Below the pieces are notes generated by a model, which was given only the letters and a program-made list of their open reading frames with translations, was not told the DNA's origin and searched no databases. From positions 1 to 5,680 of the forward strand of contig CAJYBN010000180.1 of assembly GCA_913064925.1 (NCBI GenBank): a stretch of 5,680 nt of DNA. Direction: 5' to 3'. Source of the DNA: an uncultured Peptococcaceae bacterium. GTDB lineage: Bacteria > Bacillota > Desulfotomaculia > Desulfotomaculales > Desulfallaceae. A program made the translations under genes and the position numbers. Position 1 is the first letter of the stretch. Each line of letters begins with the position of its first letter. Shown here in pieces: positions 1 to 5,162 of this stretch.

Positions 1-1488
1 TGCGCCGCGGCCGGGCGGCGACAGGAGGAGAAGCAGCGGCAGGGCCAGAAATATGAACAGGGACGCCACGATAAAGGTATCGTCCAGGGCCAGCACCAGG
101 GCCTGTTTTTGCACCAGCCCGGCCAGAAGGGGCAGGAATTCCTGCCCGGCCGCCCCGTACCAGTCTCCGCCGGGCATGAGCGCCGGGGAGAACTGGGTGA
201 CGGCGTCCGCCAAGTGGGCCAGGTGCACCCAGTGCCTGTTCTGCATTACGGCGGTGAGCACCGCTATGCCGAAGGAGGCGGAAACCTGCCGGAAGACGTT
301 GTTCAGCGAGGAAGCCCTGCCCACCATGGGCAGGGGTACCGTGTTCATGCCCGCCGTGGTGATGGGCATCATGGCCAGTCCCATGCCCAGCGCCCGCACC
401 ACCATCAACGCGGTAATGTAAGACGCTCCGGTGCACATGGTCAATTTGTGCAGCTCCCACGTGCAAGCGGCTGTAATGGTCAACCCCACCAACCCCAGGG
501 GCCTGGCACCGATGCGGTCGAACAAAAAACCGCTCACCGGCATCATAAAGCCCGTGACCAGGGCGGCAGGCATGAGCATCAGGCCCGTCTGGTAAGGGGT
601 CATGCCCATGAGGGTTTGGGTGAACAGCGGAATGAGAAAAACGCCCCCGAACAGCCCCACGGTGATAAGGCTGCCGATGATCACGCTGGCGGTAAAGGTC
701 CTGTTTTTCAGCAGCCGCAGGTCGATCATGGGCTCCGGGGTGCTCAGCTCGACGATGACGAACACCAGCAGGCAGTAAAAGGCAATAACAAACAGCATTA
801 CTACGTCAAAGGAACCCCAGCCCTCCCTGGGCCCCTGGCTCAAGGCTAAAAGCAAGGTGAAAAACCCCGCGGTGGAAAAGATAAAACCCCACTTGTCCAG
901 GTGCAGCCCGGGTTTGCGGGGGCCTTCCTGCAGCAGCAGGGCTGAGAGCGCTATGGCCAGCAGGCCCACCGGCAGGTTCACCAGGAACAAAAACCGCCAG
1001 TCGAAGTTATCTACTATATAACCGCCCAGGGTGGGGCCTATGGCCGGGCCCATGAAGGCGGCCATGCCCCAAACGCCCAGGGCCAGGCCGATTTTCTCCC
1101 GCGGCACGAGGCGGTAAATGATGGTCATGCTGGTGGGCAAGATGGCCCCGCCGCCTATGCCCTGCCAGATGCGGAACAAGATCATGGCGTCGGCGCTCCA
1201 CGCCAGGGCGCACAGCGCCGAGCCCGAAGTGAAGATGGCCATGGAAATAATGAAAATTCTTTTGGTGCCGAACCGGTCGCCCAGGTAGCCGGTGACAGGA
1301 ATGACCACGCCGGAAGTAAGTGTGTAAGCCGTCAAAACCCACTGGATTTTTTCCGTCCCGACGCCGAAGATAGTCATGAACCTGGGAATGGCCACGTTCA
1401 GCGAGCTGTTGTTTAATATGGCGGCAAAGGCGCCGACCACGATGACAAACAGGGGCAGCCAAAAGGTGTCTTTTTTTGTATCCGCCAT
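1..1488 (-). CDS. DHA2-family MFS multidrug exporter (EmrB/QacA-like), 3' end cut by window edge
   Basis: Inner-membrane proton antiporter of the 14-helix DHA2 group, whose members expel drugs and other amphipathic compounds; the substrate here cannot be read from sequence. I translated 496 codons without a stop from the ATG at 1488, so the protein is partial but close to the usual 500-530 aa. Visible motifs: TM1 with LNNSSLNVAIP (residues 25-35); motif A, GYLGDRFGTKR (67-77), in the loop between TM2 and TM3; motif B in TM4, RIWQGIGGGA (106-115); and antiporter motif C in TM5, GPAIGPTLGG (147-156). The linker before the second half has the family pattern PMIDLRLLKNRTF. The start is set by GGAGGT (complement of 1493-1498) four bases upstream. 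It is divergent from a second DHA2 gene at 1681 and shares its control region. EmrB-type pumps often work with an HlyD-like adaptor in diderms; none is visible here. The family call is strong, the substrate unknown. Confidence 0.93.
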   Translation of the reverse strand, partial: MADTKKDTFWLPLFVIVVGAFAAILNNSSLNVAIPRFMTIFGVGTEKIQWVLTAYTLTSGVVIPVTGYLGDRFGTKRIFIISMAIFTSGSALCALAWSADAMILFRIWQGIGGGAILPTSMTIIYRLVPREKIGLALGVWGMAAFMGPAIGPTLGGYIVDNFDWRFLFLVNLPVGLLAIALSALLLQEGPRKPGLHLDKWGFIFSTAGFFTLLLALSQGPREGWGSFDVVMLFVIAFYCLLVFVIVELSTPEPMIDLRLLKNRTFTASVIIGSLITVGLFGGVFLIPLFTQTLMGMTPYQTGLMLMPAALVTGFMMPVSGFLFDRIGARPLGLVGLTITAACTWELHKLTMCTGASYITALMVVRALGMGLAMMPITTAGMNTVPLPMVGRASSLNNVFRQVSASFGIAVLTAVMQNRHWVHLAHLADAVTQFSPALMPGGDWYGAAGQEFLPLLAGLVQKQALVLALDDTFIVASLFIFLALPLLLLLSPPGRGA

Positions 1489-1492
1489 TTTT

Positions 1493-1498
1493 ACCTCC
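1493..1498 (-). promoter_or_regulatory. Ribosome binding site of the minus-strand MFS gene
   Basis: GGAGGT on the minus strand lies four bases before the ATG at 1488. The spacing is short but the match to the anti-Shine-Dalgarno sequence is strong, and it fixes the start of this exporter. Confidence 0.75.
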
Positions 1499-1518
1499 AA
1501 AGTGTCTAGCGGCTATGA

Positions 1519-1528
1519 TACAATTGTA
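1519..1528. repeat. Perfect 10-bp palindrome TACAATTGTA
   Basis: TACAATTGTA is self-complementary over all ten bases and overlaps the candidate -10 box of the minus-strand promoter. Its core AATTGTAA (1522-1529) recurs as a direct repeat at 1586-1593 within the same control region. It could be a small operator or simply a -10 hexamer that is symmetric by chance. Confidence 0.35.
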
Positions 1529-1551
1529 ACATTAGGTTGCTAAATATCCAA
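1523..1551 (-). promoter_or_regulatory. Candidate sigma-A promoter for the minus-strand MFS gene
   Basis: Reading the minus strand, TTGGAT (complement of 1546-1551, three of six consensus bases) is followed after exactly 17 bases by TACAAT (complement of 1523-1528, five of six). Transcription would start near 1516 and give a leader of about 28 bases before the ATG. The -10 hexamer lies inside the perfect palindrome TACAATTGTA and the -35 lies inside a larger imperfect palindrome. The -35 is weak, so this is a candidate only, and an activator or another -35 may be used. Confidence 0.42.
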
Positions 1552-1560
1552 ATTATTAAC
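1536..1560. promoter_or_regulatory. Imperfect 25-bp palindrome, possible operator between the divergent exporters
   Basis: The two arms pair at 7 of 12 positions around the central C at 1548, with the pattern GTTnnTAAnT on the left mirrored by AnTTAnnAAC on the right. It covers the candidate -35 of the minus-strand promoter and sits in the middle of the divergent control region. This is where a MarR- or TetR-type repressor of drug pumps would typically bind. No such regulator gene is in the window, so the role is inference from position and symmetry. AT-rich DNA also gives such symmetry by chance. Confidence 0.3.
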
Positions 1561-1564
1561 TAAA

Positions 1565-1594
1565 TTAACGAAAGCATTATTTGTGAATTGTAAA
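1565..1594 (+). promoter_or_regulatory. Weak candidate promoter for the plus-strand mini-ORF and exporter
   Basis: TTAACG (1565-1570, four of six) and TGTAAA (1589-1594, four of six) are separated by 18 bases. Transcription would begin near 1601, right at the AGGAGG of the mini-ORF. This is the best plus-strand pair I could find in the AT-rich gap, but it is weak. Confidence 0.2.
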
Positions 1595-1620
1595 TCCGCA
1601 CAGGAGGTTTTGGGTAAGGA

Positions 1621-1680
1621 ATGAAAAAGGCTAGACATAACCGGCCCGGCAGCAAAAATAAAAAACGGGGTGAATGGTGA
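1621..1680 (+). CDS. 19-aa basic mini-ORF (possible leader peptide) directly upstream of and in frame with the exporter
   Basis: A 20-codon frame encodes MKKARHNRPGSKNKKRGEW and ends in TGA at 1678-1680; the very next codon is the ATG of the exporter at 1681, in the same reading frame. AGGAGG lies at 1602-1607, 13 bases before the ATG, with a closer AAGGA at 1616-1620. A TAA at 1615-1617 closes the frame upstream. Eight of 19 residues are Lys or Arg. It may be a regulatory leader peptide translated just before, and coupled to, the pump. Alternatively it is the original N-terminus of the pump, cut off by a nonsense change. It may also be untranslated. No homology is claimed. Confidence 0.35.
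   Translation: MKKARHNRPGSKNKKRGEW
1667..1673 (+). promoter_or_regulatory. Ribosome binding site of the plus-strand MFS gene
   Basis: GGGGTGA, one mismatch from GGAGGTGA-type sites, lies seven bases before the ATG at 1681 and inside the last codons of the mini-ORF. It supports independent initiation at 1681 rather than translation only by coupling. Confidence 0.55.
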
Positions 1681-3081
1681 ATGCAGCAAGATGCGGCCCT
1701 GCGCAGATACACGCTGTTCGTGGCCGCCATGGCCTCTTTCCTCACTCCCTTTATGGGAAGCGCCGTCAACCTGGCCATACCTTCCATCGGCCGTGAATTC
1801 AACAGCAGCGCCTTCCTGCTGGGGTGGGTGGCCTCCAGTTACATTTTGGCCTCGGCGGCCTTTTTGGTGCCCTTCGGCCGGCTGGCCGACATAGTGGGCA
1901 GAAGGAAAGTTTTTTGCTGCGGGGTGGTTTTTTTCGGCCTGTCTTCACTGCTGTGCGGCCTAGCCCGTTCCGTGGAAACGCTGATAGCGTTTCGCGTCCT
2001 GCAGGGGATCGGCAGCGCCATGATCTTCGGCACCGCCATGGCTATCCTGACGTCGGTTTTTCCGCCCCAGGAAAGGGGCAAGGTGCTGGGCATCAACGTG
2101 GCCACGGTGTACGTCGGCCTTTCCCTGGGTCCCGTACTGGGGGGCACCATGAACCATAACCTGGGGTGGCAGTCCATATTTTATTTTACGGCCCTGCTCT
2201 CCCTGCTGGTGGTGCTGCTCGCCCTGATGGGGCTGAAAGGGGAGTGGGCCGGCGCCCGCGGGGAAAAATATGACTATACCGGGGCGGTGCTCTACGCTGC
2301 CGGGCTGGTGTCCTTCATGTACGGCGTGTCGTCCATTGCCGCGTCGCCCTGGGCCAAGTACCTGCTGCTGCTGGGCCTGGCCTTGCTGGTGGCATTTGTC
2401 CGGTACGAAACCAGCATACTGCAGCCGGTTTTGAACATCAGGCTTTTCAGCCGCAACGTTACCTTCACTTTTTCCAACCTGGCGGCGCTGATCAATTACT
2501 GCGCCACTTTTGCCGTGGGCTTTTTGCTGTCCCTGCACCTGCAGGTGGTGATGGGTTATAACTCCCAGGCGGCGGGCCTGATACTGCTTTCCCAGCCTGT
2601 CATCATGGCCCTGCTGTCGCCCTTCGCCGGCACCTTGTCCGACCGGATCGAGCCCCGGTTGGTCTCTTCCCTGGGCATGGCCGTAACCACTCTGGGCTTG
2701 TTGGTCCTCTGTTTCCTCAACCCGCACACCCCGCTCTGGCTGTTAATGGCCGACCTCGCCCTGCTGGGTATCGGCTTTGCGCTGTTTTCCTCGCCCAACA
2801 GCAACGCGGTCATGAGTTCAGTGGAGAAAAAGTTCTACGGAATTGCTTCTTCCACCCTGGGCACCATGCGGCTGACCGGCCAGGCCGTAAGCATGGCCAT
2901 TGTCACGCTGCTGCTGGCCATTTACGTCGGCAACGTGGAACTTAGCCGGGCGGATACCGCCTTGCTGGTACGGGGCGTCAAGGTTTCATTTACCATATTT
3001 ACCTTTATTTGCTTCGGCGGCATTTTCGCCTCCCTGGCCAGGGGCAACGTCAGGGCGGGGGAACGCCGGCCGAAGCGTTGA
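1681..3081 (+). CDS. DHA2-family MFS drug exporter, 466 aa
   Basis: Second proton-coupled major facilitator of the drug:H+ antiporter group, in the cytoplasmic membrane; substrate unknown. Visible motifs: TM1 ending in SAVNLAIPSI (residues 27-36); motif A, GRLADIVGRRK (66-76), between TM2 and TM3; motif B in TM4, RVLQGIGSA (105-113); motif C in TM5, GLSLGPVLGG (146-155). A cytoplasmic linker with PVLNIRLFSRNVTF precedes the C-terminal helices. A second motif-A-like loop, GTLSDRIEPR, lies in the C-terminal half. The length is somewhat short for 14-helix DHA2 proteins. An in-frame TGA at 1678 makes ATG 1681 the earliest start, preceded by GGGGTGA. It diverges from the other DHA2 gene; the two resemble each other only at family level, so they are not a recent duplication. 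The tail (NVRAGERRPKR) is basic. The sfsA remnant begins almost directly after its stop. Confidence 0.93.
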   Translation: MQQDAALRRYTLFVAAMASFLTPFMGSAVNLAIPSIGREFNSSAFLLGWVASSYILASAAFLVPFGRLADIVGRRKVFCCGVVFFGLSSLLCGLARSVETLIAFRVLQGIGSAMIFGTAMAILTSVFPPQERGKVLGINVATVYVGLSLGPVLGGTMNHNLGWQSIFYFTALLSLLVVLLALMGLKGEWAGARGEKYDYTGAVLYAAGLVSFMYGVSSIAASPWAKYLLLLGLALLVAFVRYETSILQPVLNIRLFSRNVTFTFSNLAALINYCATFAVGFLLSLHLQVVMGYNSQAAGLILLSQPVIMALLSPFAGTLSDRIEPRLVSSLGMAVTTLGLLVLCFLNPHTPLWLLMADLALLGIGFALFSSPNSNAVMSSVEKKFYGIASSTLGTMRLTGQAVSMAIVTLLLAIYVGNVELSRADTALLVRGVKVSFTIFTFICFGGIFASLARGNVRAGERRPKR

Positions 3082-3096
3082 CCGCACTTTGCCGGG

Positions 3097-3531
3097 ATTT
3101 TGCGTACGTTTCTCCGGCGGGGTGTGCTGCCCGGCTTTGCGGGATAAGGCGCCGTGCGCCGGGAATACCGCTACCGGGAAGGCCGGGTGGATTTTTTACT
3201 GACCGGGGGGTGCGAGCCGTGCCTGGTGGAAGTGAAATCCGTCACCCTGGTGGAAAACGGGGAGGCCCGTTTTCCCGATGCCCCTTCGGCGCGCGGGGCC
3301 AGGCATGTTGCGGAGCTGGCGCTGGCCTGCTGCGAGGGATACCGGGCTGCGGTAATCTTTGTGGTACAGCGGGGGGATGGGGGCCGGTTTACGCCCAATG
3401 ACGGCTGCGATCCCTTTTTCGGCATGGCCCTGCGCCGGGTGCAGCGCGGCGGGGTGGAGGTTTACGCCCTGGAATGACGGGTGGGGCTGCGGGAAGCGCG
3501 GCTGTCCGGCTTTTTGCCGGTGCTGCTGTGA
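3097..3531 (+). pseudogene. sfsA: Truncated and doubly interrupted sfsA remnant (sugar fermentation stimulation protein homologue)
   Basis: SfsA proteins are about 230 aa, with an N-terminal OB-like half and a C-terminal PD-(D/E)XK-nuclease-like half; their function is unsettled. Only the C-terminal half and its lead-in remain. The frame reads LRRGVLPGFAG, then TAA (3145-3147) at the family's conserved Tyr, then GAVRREYRYREGRVDFLL, EVKSVTLVENG, FPDAPSARGARH and FVVQR...FTPND. It stops at TGA (3475-3477) after VEVYALE. The same frame continues with RVGLREARLSGFLPVLL to TGA at 3529, which matches the family's C-terminal pattern ending in (L/I)PVxL. Roughly the first 80-90 residues are absent. 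The longest open piece starts at GTG 3154 and gives 107 aa that keep the D and ExK residues of the nuclease-like site, but it has no clear ribosome binding site. I call it a decayed gene. A domain-only product from GTG 3154 remains possible. Confidence 0.82.
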
Positions 3532-3558
3532 GCGGCCCGGTGTCGGGGACGGTATTTA

Positions 3559-4500
3559 CTATGCCCGGCTGTACTTGTTATTTCGGCAGACCGCCAGCCC
3601 CTTGCGCACCAGGCGGCGGAGGTGTTTTTCCACCGCCACTTCCTCCCAGGCCCGCACCCAGTCGTCCACCAGGTATTTTTTGCCGTAAATCAGTCCCAGC
3701 GCGGCTACTTGCTTGGCATCCAGCGGTTCGGTCAGGGCGGACAGTATGCGCTGCTCCCTTTGCTCAATGATGGCTAGGTAGGCGTCCAGGCGGTGCCGGA
3801 ACTCGGCCCGGGTCAAGACACCCTGTTCGTGACCGGTAATAAAGGTGTCGGCGTCCAGCCGGGCGATGTGCCGGGCTGTGGCTATAAACTGGTCGATATC
3901 GCTATCTGTCCCGCAGTACCAGGGACCGAACTCCGTTAGGTCAATATCACCGGTGTAGACTACTCCTTGGTTGGGAAAATAAAAACAGCTGAACCCGGCG
4001 GTATGCCCGGGGGCGGCTATTACCTCCAGCCTGGTGCGGCCGAAGTCCAGAACGTCGCCCCACCGGTAAGTGCCGTCCAGCCTGGCCGTAGAAAGCCACC
4101 ACTCGTGCCGGTTTTGCGGGGTGTATGGGCTTTGGGGGCTATCCGCCCGCGCGATCCTGTCCAGCCATCCCGGCACCCATTCTTCGCCGTAAACCTGCAC
4201 CATGCTTACCCGGGCGGCGATTTCTCTGCGGTCACGGAAACAGTTGCTTTCCTCTTCATTGATGCGAATTTCCGCCTGGTCAAATAAATAGTTGTAGGCG
4301 ATGTGGTCAAAGTGGTAATGCGTGTTCAGCACCAGGTCAACGTGGTGTTTATTTTTTATTTCCGCCAGTTTATCCGGCCCGGCGCCCGGGTCTATGACCA
4401 CCTTGACCGCGTCGTCGATAAAGAGGGAGTTGCAGAACGGGAATCGCCCGCCGCTGTCACCGGGGATAACCCGGATGCAGCCATAGCAAATTTCCTGCAT
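3559..4500 (-). CDS. Metallo-beta-lactamase-fold hydrolase, 313 aa
   Basis: Soluble, probably cytoplasmic, dinuclear metal hydrolase of the MBL superfamily (glyoxalase II/LACTB2-like layout); the substrate cannot be read from sequence. The metal set is complete: HYHFDH at residues 61-66 (H61, H63, D65, H66), H166 in APGHTAG, D185 in YTGDID and H224 in TGHEQG. The opening strands (VVIDPGAG, 34-41) are typical. After about residue 255 the chain continues with helices ending in VEKHLRRLVRKGLAV, which resembles the winged-helix-like C-terminal extension of LACTB2-type proteins. An insertion of about 60 residues rich in Trp and Tyr (about 100-160) between the HxHxDH motif and H166 may shape the active site. 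The start is supported by AGGAGG (complement of 4514-4519) ten bases upward of the ATG. It lies 100 bp downstream of the DUF3795-type gene on the same strand and is probably co-transcribed at least in part. It converges on the sfsA remnant with a gap of 27 bp. Confidence 0.93.
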   Translation of the reverse strand: MQEICYGCIRVIPGDSGGRFPFCNSLFIDDAVKVVIDPGAGPDKLAEIKNKHHVDLVLNTHYHFDHIAYNYLFDQAEIRINEEESNCFRDRREIAARVSMVQVYGEEWVPGWLDRIARADSPQSPYTPQNRHEWWLSTARLDGTYRWGDVLDFGRTRLEVIAAPGHTAGFSCFYFPNQGVVYTGDIDLTEFGPWYCGTDSDIDQFIATARHIARLDADTFITGHEQGVLTRAEFRHRLDAYLAIIEQREQRILSALTEPLDAKQVAALGLIYGKKYLVDDWVRAWEEVAVEKHLRRLVRKGLAVCRNNKYSRA

Positions 4501-4561
4501 GGTTATCGGTCCTCCTTTTCAACATGGTACGCCGGCTGGTTTCCCGTGGGTTCCCTACCGC

Positions 4562-4595
4562 CAAAGAGCCGCCTGCTGCACAGGACGGCTCTTTG
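4562..4595 (-). terminator. Strong intercistronic stem-loop; possible (partial) intrinsic terminator
   Basis: CAAAGAGCCG (4562-4571) and CGGCTCTTTG (4586-4595) are perfect 10-bp inverted arms. Inside, CCTG (4572-4575) and CAGG (4581-4584) extend the stem past one unpaired A, leaving the loop CTGCA. It begins six bases after the stop of the DUF3795-type gene and lies 62 bases before the MBL start. There is no T-run after it on the minus strand, only the CTCTTTG of the stem itself. It may therefore reduce read-through or stabilise the upstream message rather than end transcription fully. Confidence 0.55.
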
Positions 4596-4600
4596 ACGGG

Positions 4601-5020
4601 CTAAACCTTCGGCCCGGCGCCCAGCACCATTTGGCCGCGGAAGTAGTGCCTCGCCATCGAGGGATATTCCTTTTCCCACTTTTCCCGGCCCATGTTCTTT
4701 AGGGCCAGCAGGCTGAACACCTTCAGGTTGTGGGGCAGGAGTTGCGCGCGATCGGCGCAGGGCGCCAGCTTGTGGCAGGGGAACGCGTTGCACTGGTAAC
4801 AAAAGGATACCTGCTTTTCCTGCGCGCAGCGGTAGGTTTGGCAGGTTTCGCCGATGGGGGTAACGCTGCCAGATGCCGGGCGGCACCCCGGGCACTTGGC
4901 CTTTTCCGGCGGCACTTTCATTTTTTCCGCCAGCGTTTTGTGGAATTCAGGGTCCTGCCAGGCTTTGTACAGGGGACAGGATCCGCAAAACAAACCGCAG
5001 GGGGCGGCCAGGTCGGCCAT
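4601..5020 (-). CDS. Cys-rich DUF3795-type protein, 139 aa
   Basis: Small soluble protein of unknown function with 11 cysteines in an ordered pattern: C8, C12 and C15 (CGLFCGSCPLY, the usual N-terminal signature of the family), CPGC at 43-46, C60 and C65, CYQC at 74-77, C82 and C88. Such spacing points to bound metal, most likely zinc or an Fe-S centre, but this is inference. The C-terminal third is Cys-free with basic and aromatic residues (KNMGREKWEKEYP). The length is normal for the family. AAAGGGTGA lies six bases before the ATG and supports this start. It is first in a minus-strand pair with the MBL-fold hydrolase; the pairing hints at a joint role but proves none. The family assignment is from my recognition of the N-terminal Cys pattern and is good but not certain. 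Confidence 0.82.
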   Translation of the reverse strand: MADLAAPCGLFCGSCPLYKAWQDPEFHKTLAEKMKVPPEKAKCPGCRPASGSVTPIGETCQTYRCAQEKQVSFCYQCNAFPCHKLAPCADRAQLLPHNLKVFSLLALKNMGREKWEKEYPSMARHYFRGQMVLGAGPKV

Positions 5021-5049
5021 GTCGACTCACCCTTTCCTGTTTTTTGGTA

Positions 5050-5078
5050 ATTTTATATTTCTATGCCGCAGCTGCCTA
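5050..5078 (-). promoter_or_regulatory. Candidate sigma-A promoter for the DUF3795-type/MBL unit
   Basis: On the minus strand TAGGCA (complement of 5073-5078, four of six) is followed after 17 bases by TAAAAT (complement of 5050-5055, five of six). It lies about 30 bases upstream of the ATG at 5020, in the AT-rich part of the divergent gap. An overlapping TATAAA could also serve as the -10. Confidence 0.4.
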
Positions 5079-5120
5079 TTCCTTTTTAGTCGTGCAAAAC
5101 AGCCGGTTGGTTGCCAGAGT

Positions 5121-5140
5121 TTTTGCCCGGCCGGGTAAAA
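5121..5140. repeat. 20-bp near-perfect palindrome upstream of rlmD
   Basis: TTTTGCCCGGCCGGGTAAAA is symmetric in nine of its ten pairs; only G5125/T5136 do not match. Its right edge overlaps a possible -10 (TAAAAT, 5136-5141) for the methyltransferase gene, and it ends 22 bases before the ATG at 5163. It could bind a dimeric regulator or fold as a CCC-GGCC-GGG hairpin. No T-run follows on either strand in the terminator sense. Confidence 0.35.
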
Positions 5141-5151
5141 TAATCAGGTAG

Positions 5152-5156
5152 GGAGG
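5152..5156 (+). promoter_or_regulatory. Ribosome binding site of rlmD
   Basis: GGAGG lies six bases before the ATG at 5163, an ideal spacing. It decides the start, because no other start codon with such a site is nearby. Confidence 0.75.
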
Positions 5157-5162
5157 TAGGGC

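Noticed and set aside
53..849. Long plus-strand open frames opposite the left exporter
   Set aside because: They are antisense shadows of a GC-rich membrane protein gene: rich in His, Gln, Gly and Arg, with no family motif, while the minus strand shows complete MFS motifs.
1960..2727. 255-codon minus-strand open frame opposite the second exporter
   Set aside because: Its Gln/His/Gly-rich translation is typical of an antisense shadow, and the plus strand has full DHA2 motifs.
1678..3477. In-frame TGA codons at 1678 and 3475 as a sign of UGA reassignment to a sense codon
   Set aside because: The exporter itself ends properly in TGA at 3079 where the family ends, the remnant has a TAA as well, and Trp is written as TGG throughout.
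3506..3520. Hairpin CCGGC-TTTTT-GCCGG as a terminator after the sfsA remnant
   Set aside because: The T-run is in the loop, not after the stem, and the sequence encodes the expected SfsA C-terminal tail.
3475..3531. TGA aligned with a position that is often Cys in SfsA, read as a possible selenocysteine codon
   Set aside because: A second stop (TAA) interrupts the same gene upstream and the N-terminal half is missing, so decay explains both stops. The only nearby hairpin (CCGGC-TTTTT-GCCGG, 3506-3520) starts 28 bases after the TGA, too far for a typical bacterial SECIS element.
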